Shown here one piece after another: positions 35,147 to 44,657 of a stretch of 64,000 bases of DNA. This DNA comes from DATJPR01 sp963843525 (GTDB lineage: Bacteria; Bacteroidota; Ignavibacteria; UBA10030; UBA6906). The stretch spans positions 248,001 through 312,000 of the forward strand of contig CAWJKM010000004.1 in assembly GCA_963843525.1 (NCBI GenBank). Direction: 5' to 3'. Position numbers and translations under genes: made by a program. Every line of letters starts with the position of its first letter. Within the stretch, counting starts at the first letter, position 1. Under the pieces are notes generated by a model. The model was not told where the DNA came from and searched no databases. It worked only from the letters and a program-made list of their open reading frames with translations.

Positions 35147-35875
35147 ATGCCCATGACTCCCTCTCCTGAATCGGTCATGCACAACGTGACCGCCGAGATC
35201 GTTCGACGGGCGGCGCGTCTTGCAAGAAAACGCCATCGTCACGTCTTCATCAGCAAGACGGCCAACGGCAAAGGGCTCGATGTTCAGACCCTCGACCCGG
35301 GATTTCCCGAGGGAAAAGCCCGCCTGGAAACTTTCCTGACGCCGGTGGCACGACATTACACGATCTCCGGCCTTGGCGCGCCGGAAGACCCTGACGCCAT
35401 CAATTGGCGTGTTGTCAATCTCTCGTTCTGGCGTCGGACGATGCTGGTCATTCTTGTGGGGATCACGTTTCTCATGAAAGGCACTCCGTTCAAGAACAGG
35501 ATTTTCCGTGCTATGGGAGTGCACATCGGCAGGAACGTCGAAATCATGCAGATGGCATGGCTCGATCATTTCCGGCCGGAACTGATCTTCATCGGTGACA
35601 ATACCCTCATCGGGGCATACTCCCGCTTTACGGTTCATGCCTATGAAGGGCAGGGGAAGTTCCGGTATGGACTGATCGAGGTCGGGAAAAACTGTATTAT
35701 CGGGGCCGGCACGGGGATCGGGCCGATGCTCATCGAGGATAACGTGCGTACGCTGCCGGGCACCACTCTCTCTCCCTATCTTGCGCGCGTCAGGTCCGGA
35801 GCTGTCGTGGGGTATAATCCTCCGCCGGTCCGGAATCCGGAACAAGAACACCCGAAGGCCCCGATAGAAGTGTGA
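35147..35875 (+). CDS. Left-handed beta-helix (hexapeptide repeat) acyltransferase-like protein
   Basis: The C-terminal half has the imperfect hexapeptide repeats of LbH proteins: GVHIGRNVEIMQMAWLD, LIFIGDNTLIGAYSRF, LIEVGKNCIIGAGTGIGPM, LIEDNVRTLPGTTLSP. A membrane-like helix (MLVILVGITFLMKGTP) precedes them, and the first 90 residues are basic and soluble. Members move acetyl or other acyl groups to sugars or antibiotics; the catalytic His is not obvious here. It begins 25 bases after msrA. Function is inferred from fold only. Confidence 0.78.
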   Translation: MPMTPSPESVMHNVTAEIVRRAARLARKRHRHVFISKTANGKGLDVQTLDPGFPEGKARLETFLTPVARHYTISGLGAPEDPDAINWRVVNLSFWRRTMLVILVGITFLMKGTPFKNRIFRAMGVHIGRNVEIMQMAWLDHFRPELIFIGDNTLIGAYSRFTVHAYEGQGKFRYGLIEVGKNCIIGAGTGIGPMLIEDNVRTLPGTTLSPYLARVRSGAVVGYNPPPVRNPEQEHPKAPIEV

Positions 35876-35932
35876 CTTCAGTCCTTCGCCGGATCACGCG
35901 CTCTGCACCAAACGTAGGACTTTCTCACCTGT

Positions 35933-37036
35933 ATGGCCGAGTCATTTCAGGAATTCCAACCTGCGCATTCGCCGCTCTATATGGTCATGCAGGATCCCGT
36001 CCTTCACCAGTTCATCTCCTACCTGGCGGAGAAAAGGCGTCAGCAGGAAGAGGACCCCGCAACCCACCTTCGAATTGAACTGTCCCGGGATTTCATCACA
36101 AGAGTCCGCGAATCCTTTAAGAAGCAGATCATTCGCGGTGAGTTCCGGCTCCATATGCTTGCGCAGATCCTGGCAACACATTTTTTCCATGATGCCTTCG
36201 ACCTTCACAGTAATGCGATCGGAGTGCTGCCCGGAGGTGAGAGGCGGCCATTTCTGATCAGGGAACGGATCAGCAGGGAAACCCTCTTCACCCAGACAGA
36301 CCTTGACCTGGGAAACCAGATGCTCGGGAACTTCCGGTACCGGACGGATGACGGATGGGCAGCGCTGGAACTGTCAGCCAACTATGTGGAATACATCCCG
36401 CAGATGCGGACAGGCTTGTCGGTGAATCGGCTTACCAGCCGGGTGAAAGCAGAGGAAGAGATATGGAACAAAGTCACCGATGAACTCTTCGGTGTCGACA
36501 TGCTGGTGCAACGGGACAAACATCTGCAGCGATACAGCAAGTATGTGAAGGACGTCTTCGGCATCAAAATCGTGTGCGAGGATGAAGCGGCATGCTGGGA
36601 CGTCCACAAGCAGCTTTCCCGCCTGCTCTCCAGGGAATGTGATTTTGGCGTGATGGACAGGTACGCGGAAGCGACGCTTTTCCAGAACCCGCAATCCGTC
36701 GGAGCGTTGCTGCTGGATTTCGTGGAGACCAAGGATTACCTGACGTGCGAACCTTCCCGGATGAAGAAGACCGGTTGGAAGGCGATTAAGAGCGTGGTGC
36801 GGTGGGGCGAACAAATGTTCGAGGTTCAGATTCAACCGCTGACCAACTACTATCTCGAAGTGGATCATATGTCCGGTCCATCACACCAATCATTCAAACT
36901 GACCCGCGAAAGTTTCCGGAAGGAAATCGCCGCTCGTATACCTCTCTATGGATTCTATCAGGACATGCTGCGGATGATGTTCTTGAGTGAGGTCGTCTCC
37001 TATGAATATGGGAACGCTTCAGTGGTGATCGAGTAG
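35933..37036 (+). CDS. Divergent RelA/SpoT-domain-like protein
   Basis: 367 residues, soluble. The C-terminal half shows the order of motifs of (p)ppGpp synthetase domains: SRVKAEEEIWNK (169-180) for the R-x-K-x-x-x-S-I-x-x-K segment, YVKDVFGIKIV (204-214) for the conserved Asp loop, ETKDYLTCEPSRMKKTGWKAIKSVV (in the 265-289 stretch) for DYI-x-PK-x-x-GYQS-x-H, and MFEVQIQP (295-302) for VEIQIRT with its catalytic Glu. The canonical Tyr and His of GYQSIH are Trp and Ile/Lys here, so activity may be lost or altered. No HD, TGS or ACT domain is present. The first 165 residues are unrecognised. It lies last in the hutH-msrA run, 57 bases after the LbH gene. Confidence 0.6.
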   Translation: MAESFQEFQPAHSPLYMVMQDPVLHQFISYLAEKRRQQEEDPATHLRIELSRDFITRVRESFKKQIIRGEFRLHMLAQILATHFFHDAFDLHSNAIGVLPGGERRPFLIRERISRETLFTQTDLDLGNQMLGNFRYRTDDGWAALELSANYVEYIPQMRTGLSVNRLTSRVKAEEEIWNKVTDELFGVDMLVQRDKHLQRYSKYVKDVFGIKIVCEDEAACWDVHKQLSRLLSRECDFGVMDRYAEATLFQNPQSVGALLLDFVETKDYLTCEPSRMKKTGWKAIKSVVRWGEQMFEVQIQPLTNYYLEVDHMSGPSHQSFKLTRESFRKEIAARIPLYGFYQDMLRMMFLSEVVSYEYGNASVVIE

Positions 37037-37153
37037 TCGCGGCCAGGCTTGCCCATTCCGGGCAGCAGCGATCGGCCTGTTCGATGCCGTTCTTCTTCTT
37101 GCATTCACCCTGGAGGCTTCGTATCTTTTGGCTGTCAATTCCAGAGTACCCGG

Positions 37154-37237
37154 GGAGGGTTCGCCTAATGGTATGGCAGCAGTCTTGAAAACTGCCGACC
37201 CGCAAGGGTCGTGGGGGTTCAAGTCCCTCACCCTCCG
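37154..37237 (+). tRNA. tRNA-Ser (anticodon TGA)
   Basis: Acceptor stem GGAGGGT (37154-37160) pairs with ACCCTCC (37230-37236). D stem gcc/ggc; anticodon stem gcagt/actgc around loop cttgaaa with anticodon tga at 37186-37188. A long class II variable arm (cgaccc, gcaa, gggtcg) follows, as required for serine, then a T arm with ttcaagt. Discriminator G at 37237; CCA is not encoded. Confidence 0.95.
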
Positions 37238-37244
37238 CACAAAT

Positions 37245-37296
37245 GCCCCGCCTGCCGGTTAGTCCGTGCGACTCATCCCCGGGCGGGGCTTCTTTT
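37245..37296 (+). terminator. Terminator of tRNA-Ser
   Basis: gccccgcc (37245-37252) pairs with ggcggggc (37282-37289), with an inner loop of 29 bases, followed by ttcttttt. It starts eight bases after the tRNA. Confidence 0.8.
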
Positions 37297-37468
37297 TGTA
37301 ACGGCCAGAGAAATGGCCTGAAGGACATTTCTACAATATACCCTGCCAGATGTCGATTCTCTCATCAGCTTTGCCGTGTTTCCGCCCTCTTGTTCTGTTA
37401 CTCATCAATGAACGTTGGCATGCCTGTTGCAATGTTCCGGAGCACACCTTTCGCAACGAGGAGATACT

Positions 37469-37762
37469 ATGCAAAACTGCTGGGAGTACAAAAAATGCGG
37501 GCGAGAGCCTGGGGGCGTCAAGTCAGCTGAATTGGGCGTCTGTCCAGCCTGCCTCGATGTGCGCACAAACGGCGTGCATGGCGGGAAGAACGGCGGCCGG
37601 GCCTGCTGGGCGTTGACAGGAACATTTTGCGGTGGAAAAGTGCAAGGGTCTTTCGCGACGAAACTCATCAGCTGCATGGAGTGCGAGTTCTACAAGCTGG
37701 TGTCCAAGGAGGAAGGGGCTCGCTATCAGAACGCCAAAGCCATCCTTGGACTTCTCAAGTAA
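37469..37762 (+). CDS. Small cysteine-rich two-CW domain protein
   Basis: 97 residues with nine Cys. The start QNCWEYKKCGREPGG and the later RACWALTGTFCGG repeat the Cys-Trp pairs that define two-CW domain proteins, and SCMECEFYKLV closes the domain. The Cys pattern suggests metal or iron-sulphur binding; the domain also occurs fused to sensor and chemotaxis proteins. The start at 37469 follows gaggaga; an in-frame extension to 37415 lacks a site. No operon partner is evident. Confidence 0.8.
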   Translation: MQNCWEYKKCGREPGGVKSAELGVCPACLDVRTNGVHGGKNGGRACWALTGTFCGGKVQGSFATKLISCMECEFYKLVSKEEGARYQNAKAILGLLK

Positions 37763-38059
37763 GAGGACAGCGTTCTCAACGCGTGCAAGAGAGCGAGATT
37801 GTTTGAGGTCGCCCCGGCACGAACGGACGCATGCACGTTCCAGGCGGAAGCGATCCCAATCAGTCTCCATCGAGACCCTGCCCCTGTAGTTCTTGCCGCC
37901 AGTATCCATCGCTGTCCAAGAACCTGGACGGCGTGACGCAAAAGTGAACAGCGGGCGGAAGAGTCGGCTTGAAATTGGGAAAAACAGGGCCTTCCCGATT
38001 GGCATGCGGTTTGACCTTCACCATATCAAGATGTTTGATCACTTATGGGGGAGGGCAAG

Positions 38060-38449
38060 ATGAAAATCCGAATGCTGGTAATCGCTTCTCTGGTCGCTCT
38101 GGCGGGATTGGTCGCTGTGCCCACGGCGCCAGCTCAAGTGTCGGTCGGAATCGGTATCCGAATTGGTCCGCCTCCGCTCCGGCATGAGGTCATGGTACCC
38201 CGACCGTATGCGCACGCTGTCTGGATGAGAGGACATTGGATTTGGAACCGTCATCAAGACCGCTACGTCTGGATGTCAGGGCGATGGGTCGCTGCGCGGC
38301 CCGGATTTTTCTGGACCGATGGCCGATGGACCCATGAAGGGCGCGGCTGGATGTGGAAGGATGGATTCTGGCGTGAGCAGGAATCCCGCAATCATCACGA
38401 TCACGAAAGACACGAGAGAGAACGACGGGACATGGGTCATCGGCGCTGA
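38060..38449 (+). CDS. Secreted WXXGXW/YXWGXW repeat protein
   Basis: A signal peptide (MKIRMLVIASLVALAGLVAVPTAPA in part) precedes three to four tryptophan repeats: RGHWIWNRHQDRYVW, SGRWVAARPGFFW, DGRWTHEGRGWMW, DGFWREQE. The C-terminus is rich in His, Arg and Glu. Such small periplasmic or outer-membrane proteins are common in Gram-negatives; their function is unknown. A strong gggggaggg precedes the ATG at 38060. A terminator follows at 38499. Confidence 0.82.
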   Translation: MKIRMLVIASLVALAGLVAVPTAPAQVSVGIGIRIGPPPLRHEVMVPRPYAHAVWMRGHWIWNRHQDRYVWMSGRWVAARPGFFWTDGRWTHEGRGWMWKDGFWREQESRNHHDHERHERERRDMGHRR

Positions 38450-38750
38450 TGCAAGGCTGCCAAGTCTGCTTCGTCCAGTAAAATGCCACAGAAAGACCGA
38501 AACCCATCCGGCACCTCCCGGATGGGTTTCTCTTTATCGCACCACCTGCTGCTCCTCCGTCGAAAGTCGCTCGTCAAAAATCATCTAAACCTCACTATTT
38601 CTTGTTCCAGGTGTCACGGCCGGAAAAGAGAAATGAAAAAGCAAGGTGGAAAATTGTTACCAAACGAATATATTGTACCGAGTTTCTAACACCGTCAGAA
38701 AGTTGGGATCGTAGTACTTCAGTCCGCAAGGCCGCCGCAGGAGTCTCCCT
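38450..38750. other. Intergenic region before the PAS kinase
   Basis: It holds the terminator at 38499-38536 and an A/T-rich stretch with tatattgta about 80 bases before the kinase start, a possible promoter core. No gene is seen. Confidence 0.4.
38499..38536 (+). terminator. Rho-independent terminator after the WXXGXW gene
   Basis: gaaacccatccg (38499-38510) and cggatgggtttc (38519-38530) form a perfect 12-bp stem with an eight-base loop, followed by tcttta. Confidence 0.75.
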
Positions 38751-40935
38751 ATGACCGGATCTCGCAAACGAACACCTCCGACAGTGCGAAGAAATGCTGC
38801 GAGGGATTTACAGCGAGGCACAAAGCCCGCCTCTTTCTCTCTCGATAGTGTGCCGATCGGATTATACAGCACCACGCCGGGGGGAAAGATTCGCTTCGCG
38901 AATCGTACGATCGTCCAGATGCTCGGGTTTTCTTCCTTCAGAGAACTTTCGCATCGCAATCTGGAAATCGAAGGCTTTGCCCCAGACAGCAATCGGCGCT
39001 TGTTCAAAGAGTTCATAGAGCGCAATGGAGAAATCCGGAACTTTGAAGCAGTGTGGTTGGCGAAGGATGGGTCGAGGGTCCGGGTGAAGGAGAATGGGCA
39101 TCTTCTCCGTGACAAATCAGGAAAGATCCTGTCGTATATCGGCACTGCCGAGCCCGTCTTTGAAGAGGAATCTCAACATCACGGGTCGCCTCCGGACGAC
39201 AAGCGGTACCAGCTCATGGTGGAAAATCTGCAAGAGGTGATCTTTCATACAGACGCACAGGGCCGATGGCAATTTCTTAACCCGGCGTGGACCCGGGTCA
39301 CCGGTTTCACAGTTCAGGAAAGTCTTGGGAGACCATTCAGTGAATTTGTCGATCCCGAAGACCGGGACATGTGTCTCAGTTTGTACCGTGGGCTCCTCGC
39401 CCGTGAGGTAAACGATTGCCGCTTCGAACTTCGTTACCGGATGAAAGAGGGAGGTTCCCGGTGGGTGGAAGCGAACTCGCGCCTGATGCTCGACAAAGAC
39501 AACAGTGTTCTCGGAAGTTCAGGGACATTGACCGATATCTCCGAACGCAAGCACGCGGAGGAAGCCCTTCGGGACAGTGAGGAACGTTATAGGAAACTTG
39601 TGGAGATCTCTCCCGACTGCATCCTGGTGCACGATCAAGGGTCGCATTCAATATGTCAACCCGGCGACACTCAAACTGATTGGTGCCGAAACAGCGGAGG
39701 AATTGCAGAACGCGCCGATTTTGGATTTTGTACATCCTGATTCCCGGGAGGTGGTGCGGCAACGGATCGGCACGATGTCCTCCGAGGGGGTTTCCGTCCC
39801 GACGATCGAAGAGCGATTCCAAAAGAGAGACGGCACCCCGGTGGACGTGGAAGTGACGGCTGCCCCCTTCGTGTACGGGGGGAAACAGGTGATCCAGGTG
39901 ATTGTCCGCGATATCACGGAACGGAAGAGGATCGAAGGGCTCCTCCGTCAGCGTGAGGAGTTGCTGGAAATGATGTTTCAAAGGAATACCGCGGTCATGC
40001 TGTTGATCGATTCGGAAAACGGGGAGATTGTCGACGCTAATCCGGCCGCATCCAGGTTCTACGGGTATTCCCTGGGGCAGTTGAAGAGCATGAAGATTTC
40101 AGATATCAACATCCTGCCTGAAGACAGGGTGAATGAAGAGCTGACAAATGCCAGGAACGAGGCGGCGCACACGTTTTTCTTCCAACACCGTCTCCTCACC
40201 GGAGATGTGCGAAATGTCGAGGTCCATTCAAGCCGTCTCTTGTTGGGCAACCGGACCCTTCTATTTTCGATTATTCATGACATTACTGAACGGCTTGAAG
40301 CAGAGCAGAAGCTTCAAACCTCGCTGAAAGAGAAGGAGGTCCTTCTCAAAGAAGTGTATCACCGCGTGAAAAACAATCTCACTGTCGTTGCCGGCCTTCT
40401 CAGCCTCCAGGCGCGCTTCATCAAATCCCGGGAAGACGCTTCGATGTTCGAGGAAACGAAGGCAAGGATTCAGGCGATGGGGAGAGTTCACCAACAGCTC
40501 TACCAATCCGAGCGGCTCTCATCCATTGACCTCAACATCTATTTGAAAGATCTGGCAGGCTCACTTGCGGCAAGCTACAATACGCCCGGGGTTGCGACCG
40601 TTGTCGATGTCGAGCAAATCAATTTAGGCCTGGATCAGGCGATTCCGTGCGGATTGATTGTCAATGAGCTGCTCTCGAACTGCTACAAGTACGCGTTTCA
40701 TGGAAGGGGTTCCGGGAAGGTTGTGGTGACGGGTCGCAGGGTCAACGATAACAGGATTTCCCTTTCCGTAAGCGATGATGGCGTCGGACTTCCTGAATCG
40801 GTCGATGTTTCCGGCTTGAAATCTCTCGGCCTCAGTCTTGTCATGATGTTGTCGGATCAAATCGATGGGAAGCTTACGATCGGGCGGGCCGGCGGAACGA
40901 CGTTTACGCTGGAGTTCCCGGCCGGGAAAATTTAA
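38751..40935 (+). pseudogene. Multi-PAS sensor histidine kinase (HisKA_2), one-base frameshift
   Basis: Two overlapping frames form one kinase. Frame 1 (38751-39740) holds two full PAS domains and the start of a third; it reads sensibly to ILVHDQ near 39638 and then loses meaning. Frame 2 (sensible from about 39641 to 40935) continues with GRIQYVNPATLKLIGAETA, finishes the third PAS domain, adds a fourth (LLIDSENGEIVDANPAASRF), then a HisKA_2 domain with the phospho-acceptor His in EVYHRVKNNLTVVAGLLSLQ and an HATPase domain (IPCGLIVNELLSNCYKYAF, VSDDGVGLPES). One extra G in the ggg at 39639-39641 explains the shift. No transmembrane helix is seen, so the kinase would be cytoplasmic. Real inactivation and a sequencing error are both possible. 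Confidence 0.88.
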
Positions 40936-40976
40936 ATTCCATTTCTCTTCACCGGCGGCCTTGTTTGACGCCGCGG

Positions 40977-41630
40977 CTACTCCTTCTGAAGGGGATAGCC
41001 TACCGTTTGTGCAACGATAATGCGCTGTGCCGGCGTCAGTTTCAGTAATTTGTTCAGGGCCGTCCTGTCAACGTACGCCCGGACGACCGCTCCCATCTGC
41101 GCGGTGGCCGCGTAGAGGTACACGTTTTCTGAGCAATGGCCCGCCTCGACACTCGCCAGAGAAAGCTTATCACCTTCATCTTTCGTAAAGTCGAGTCTGT
41201 TGAGGTCCGCGACATAGAGGAGATTGAGGGGCGCATTCGCTACAAATGCTTGTGTCCCGGCAAGCCTGCGATAATCTCCAGTCTTGATAGTTCGAAGCCC
41301 GTGATGCTCCGGGATGTAGCAATAGATGCCACTTTTCAGAATTACATAGACATCAATACTCCGTCGGTTCATCGCCGAAGGGACAGTCCGGTTCCCCGTC
41401 GCCGGTCGGTTGATGCCATCGGCACACCAGAGGAGATTGGAAAGATCCTGGGGAGAGAGTTCTTTGGTGGAAAAATCTCTTGTACTTTTGCGGAGCTGAA
41501 TTGCGCTCATCAACGACACACTACGGTCGAAACTCACCGGGGGAAGTATTCCTCCGGGCAATTCTTGCGCGTTGAGCGACACAGCAACGAGAAGAGCTAC
41601 CGTCAACATTACCAACGATGACTGTTTCAC
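40977..41630 (-). CDS. SagB/ThcOx-type nitroreductase family protein, exported
   Basis: A signal peptide (LVMLTVALLVAVSLNAQ) is followed by an FMN-dependent nitroreductase domain of the SagB type: SAIQLRKSTRDFSTKELSPQ in part, DLSNLLWCADGINRP, ENVYLYAATAQMGAVVR and QTVGYP at the end. SagB relatives oxidise azolines in peptides, but many such stand-alone exported copies have no known substrate. The start is a GTG at 41630 with aggagatc upstream. Length (217 aa) is usual for the group. No precursor peptide or cyclodehydratase gene is nearby, so a peptide-modifying role is not supported. Confidence 0.85.
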   Translation of the reverse strand: MKQSSLVMLTVALLVAVSLNAQELPGGILPPVSFDRSVSLMSAIQLRKSTRDFSTKELSPQDLSNLLWCADGINRPATGNRTVPSAMNRRSIDVYVILKSGIYCYIPEHHGLRTIKTGDYRRLAGTQAFVANAPLNLLYVADLNRLDFTKDEGDKLSLASVEAGHCSENVYLYAATAQMGAVVRAYVDRTALNKLLKLTPAQRIIVAQTVGYPLQKE

Positions 41631-41883
41631 TGTAGGATCTCCTGAAAAAGCGGACAGGGGGTATCAGGGACCAATGGGGGCATCGACAGTGGCGGAAGAA
41701 AGACGACCGCCGGTTGAGAGTACACAATTTCGATGGCGAAAACAAACCTTTGCATCTCTTGATGTGTCAGAGAAAAATCGGCTTCCTTGTCTTTTTGACT
41801 TCAGGACTTCCACGCGCGTGGGACGCAGACAGTGCTTGCGATGAGGCAGTGCACGCCTTGATCCGAATGTAAGGAGAAACACC

Positions 41884-42621
41884 ATGACCCTCTTCATATT
41901 TCCACTGATACTCTCCATCGTTGCGACGACACAGAGTCAATCGAACAGTGCCGGCCTGCAGGAAGACACCATTGCAACGTCGACCGGCGAGCTCCGCATC
42001 ACCTTTTTCGGCCACGCGTCGGTCATGTTCCACTACGATGGGAAATCGGTGTACGTCGATCCGGTCCGTCGCTATGCGGATTTTTCGAAGTTGCCCAGGG
42101 CCGATGTTGTTCTTGTCACGCATCAACATTCGGATCATTTTGACCCCGGGGCGATCGAGGAGATCAGCGCACCTTCAACGGTGGTCGTCCTGACGAAAGC
42201 GTGTGTTGACACAATGCACACTGCGGAAACCATGCAAAACGGGGACGTCCGGACGTTCGGCGGAATCAGAGTCGAGGCCGTTCCCGCCTACAACCTCGTC
42301 CACAAACGAGAGAACGGAATGCCTTTCCATCCGAAGGGGGAAGGGAACGGATACGTGATCACATTCGGCCGGACTCGTGTCTATGTGGCGGGAGATACGG
42401 AAAATATTCCGGAAATGAAGGCGCTGCGGGGAATAGATATTGCCTTTCTCCCCATGAACCTCCCGTACACCATGACTCCGGACATGGTCGCGGACGCCGC
42501 ACGGGCGTTCCGGCCGGGCATTCTTTATCCGTATCATTACGGGGACACGGATCCTCAGAAGCTTGTGGAGCTTCTCAAGAACGAGAAGGGGATCGACGTT
42601 CGCGTGAGAAACATGCGGTGA
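41884..42621 (+). CDS. Exported MBL-fold metal-dependent hydrolase (UlaG-like)
   Basis: After a short signal segment (FIFPLILSIVATTQSQS) comes a metallo-beta-lactamase fold of the UPF0173/UlaG kind: FFGHASVMFHYDGKSVYVDP, the metal motif THQHSDHFD, AVPAYNLVHKRENGMPFHPKG in part, VYVAGDTENIPEM and a closing YPYHYGDTDPQ. Two metal ions are expected from the HxHxDH motif, GDTE and the later His. Related proteins are lactonases or phosphodiesterases; the substrate is unknown. The start follows taaggagaaacacc. It is divergent from the nitroreductase across a 253-base region without a gene. Confidence 0.86.
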   Translation: MTLFIFPLILSIVATTQSQSNSAGLQEDTIATSTGELRITFFGHASVMFHYDGKSVYVDPVRRYADFSKLPRADVVLVTHQHSDHFDPGAIEEISAPSTVVVLTKACVDTMHTAETMQNGDVRTFGGIRVEAVPAYNLVHKRENGMPFHPKGEGNGYVITFGRTRVYVAGDTENIPEMKALRGIDIAFLPMNLPYTMTPDMVADAARAFRPGILYPYHYGDTDPQKLVELLKNEKGIDVRVRNMR

Positions 42622-42807
42622 CGAAAAGAGATGTTATCGACCTACGACAATTCGCCTGAGGCAGGAGAAAAATCTCCCCTTGCTTTCCCCGCTGTGAAGC
42701 TGTACAATTCTTGAGGCTCTCTCGTCCACCAGAGACGTCGTACCCCCTGACTTCCTCCGTTACTGGATGGACGGAACGAAAACCTTCCACTACATTCGGG
42801 GCCCGCA

Positions 42808-43317
42808 GTGGAGACTCTGCTGTTATGTGCTCTGCTTATTGTCCGGGGAATTCAAGTGGGGGAGGCCAGACAGGATGCCCGGGATACTCTCCAGGGAAGA
42901 GACACAACGCGCTCTTCCGCGCGGCAAGAAAGGAAACAGCACCCCTTTCAGGAAGTATCGCCCTGGGGAACGGACGGCGAGACCATCGTTGATCTTCCTC
43001 TCTCCGATGGGACATACCGGCCGTATACTGTCGATGAGCTTGATTCTCTCATCAGCCAACATCCTCTGTTTGTCAACCTCATCCGCCGGAACCTCCTGAT
43101 CACGCCTTTTTCCGGCCTGCGTTTTCCTCAGCACGTGCAACACGGTCTCAGCCCATTTCTCCCCCATGGTCCGCTCCGTCTCACGCCGTTCGAACAAATG
43201 TCGCTCTACGCACAACGATACAGAGATTTCTACGTGAATCCGGCGGCCGGATTTTACACGCTTCCGCAGATCGACATTCTTGGGACGATCCTGTGGTGGC
43301 TTTCTGTGCAATGGTAG
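42808..43317 (+). CDS. Putative exported protein of unknown function
   Basis: 169 residues beginning at a GTG (ETLLLCALLIVRGIQVGEA), which looks like a signal peptide. The mature part has no known domain but is strand- and turn-rich with Pro and aromatic residues (DGTYRPYTVDELDSLIS, FSGLRFPQHVQHG, AQRYRDFYVNPAAGFY) and ends in a Trp-rich tail. No clear ribosome binding site is visible. It ends 16 bases before the convergent ada gene. Similar short exported proteins occur in this phylum, but I cannot name a family. Confidence 0.5.
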   Translation: METLLLCALLIVRGIQVGEARQDARDTLQGRDTTRSSARQERKQHPFQEVSPWGTDGETIVDLPLSDGTYRPYTVDELDSLISQHPLFVNLIRRNLLITPFSGLRFPQHVQHGLSPFLPHGPLRLTPFEQMSLYAQRYRDFYVNPAAGFYTLPQIDILGTILWWLSVQW

Positions 43318-43333
43318 CGGACCAGCCTCTGAG

Positions 43334-44401
43334 TCAGGCGGAGACAGCGTCGAGGACCCGCTCTCCCTTCTCCAATTCGAGGAGAGCTTGTTTTCTCCAG
43401 ATTCCCCCACCATACCCACCCAGCTTACCATCTTTGTTGACGACGCGGTGACAGGGGATTACGATGGCAAGTCTGTTCAATCCATTGGAATGACCCACTG
43501 CGCGTTGCGCGTTCCGCCTGCCAATCGACCGGGCGAGCTCTTCATAAGAGATTGTCGCCCCGTAGGGGATCCGTTGCAGCGCCTGCCACACTTTGCGCTG
43601 GAAGTCGCTTCCGGGGAATTCGATGGGCACGGAAAACCGCTCCCTCTTCCGCGAGAAATACTCCGAAAGCTCTCTCCGGACCTGTTTGAGCACGCTGTTT
43701 TCACCCGGGACGATGGTTCGTTTGTAGAGGCGACAGAGCGTGGCTATCTGTGTCGCGAGCATCCGTCGCTCGGTGAATTCAAGCAACACCAGCGAGGTGG
43801 ATGTGGCTCCGGCAATCAGGGCGCCGAGCGGGCTCTCAATCCACGTCAGCAGAATCGGCTCCGTTGTCCGCGCTTTGCCCGGCGGCGTCCCGAATGCGCG
43901 GCCGAAGGCTTCACGGAAGCCGCTGTGCGATTCAAAACCATGGCCGAGAGCGACTTCGTCAAGCCGAACCCCCTTCCGGATTTCCTGAAGGGCTCTCCCG
44001 AGTCTCCGGCCGCGGCAATAACTCTGGAAAGTCATTCCGAATGTCTTCTGAAAGTACCGTCGAGCCCGTGAGGGGTCGATCCCGAGAGAACGGATCTCGG
44101 AGTCGCGAATTCGCCGCGTTGGATCGTTGTCAACTGCTGCAAGCAGTTGTTCTACCCACGGGGGAGCGTGACCGACCGCAGTCATCGGTTTGCAGCGTTT
44201 GCACGGCCGGTAGCCGGAGAAAAGGGCCTCTCTCGGGGTGGCAAAAAACTCGACGTTCTCTGGTTTTGGCTTCCGTGCCCCGCACGATGGACGGCAGAAG
44301 ATTCCGGTAGACCGAACGCCGAGAACAAAAACGCCGTCGTATGAACTGTCTCGTCGCACGTACGCATTCCGCATTTCCGTGAGCGGTGGTAACTTCGGCA
44401 T
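43334..44401 (-). CDS. ada: Ada: methyl-phosphotriester sensor, AraC regulator and O6-methylguanine transferase
   Basis: Full-length three-domain Ada (355 aa). The N-terminal zinc domain has FCRPSCGARKP and PCKRCKP, giving the four Cys ligands, one of which accepts methyl groups from DNA phosphotriesters. An AraC-type HTH follows (RARRYFQKTFGMTFQSYC and DEVALGHGFESHSGFREAF). The C-terminal methyltransferase has VIPCHRVV with the acceptor Cys and YGGGIWRKQALLELE. It repairs O6-methylguanine and, once methylated, activates the adaptive response. No alkB or aidB gene lies near. It may autoregulate from the 256-base upstream region, where I see no distinct operator. Confidence 0.95.
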   Translation of the reverse strand: MPKLPPLTEMRNAYVRRDSSYDGVFVLGVRSTGIFCRPSCGARKPKPENVEFFATPREALFSGYRPCKRCKPMTAVGHAPPWVEQLLAAVDNDPTRRIRDSEIRSLGIDPSRARRYFQKTFGMTFQSYCRGRRLGRALQEIRKGVRLDEVALGHGFESHSGFREAFGRAFGTPPGKARTTEPILLTWIESPLGALIAGATSTSLVLLEFTERRMLATQIATLCRLYKRTIVPGENSVLKQVRRELSEYFSRKRERFSVPIEFPGSDFQRKVWQALQRIPYGATISYEELARSIGRRNAQRAVGHSNGLNRLAIVIPCHRVVNKDGKLGGYGGGIWRKQALLELEKGERVLDAVSA

Positions 44402-44657
44402 ATCTTCTCCTCAGATGTCTGAATATATCACTGGGTAAAGAATAAGACAACTCGCTTGCGGAATCCACCGGAAAATGGACGCTGATATTCCAGGGACACG
44501 GTTCGACTCATGGACTGCACTGACCAAGGTCGCAACTCATTACTACCAGGTGGTCACAGCACTCATGGATGGATCTGTTTTTCGTACGGGAGGATACAAC
44601 CGGATGCCGCAAGCCACCGACATGGCCTGGCTCTACAAACCATGAAGGGGGCTCAAC

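Noticed and set aside
43280..44071. Plus-strand frame of 263 codons
   Set aside because: It is antisense to the complete ada gene and overlaps the end of the 42808 gene.
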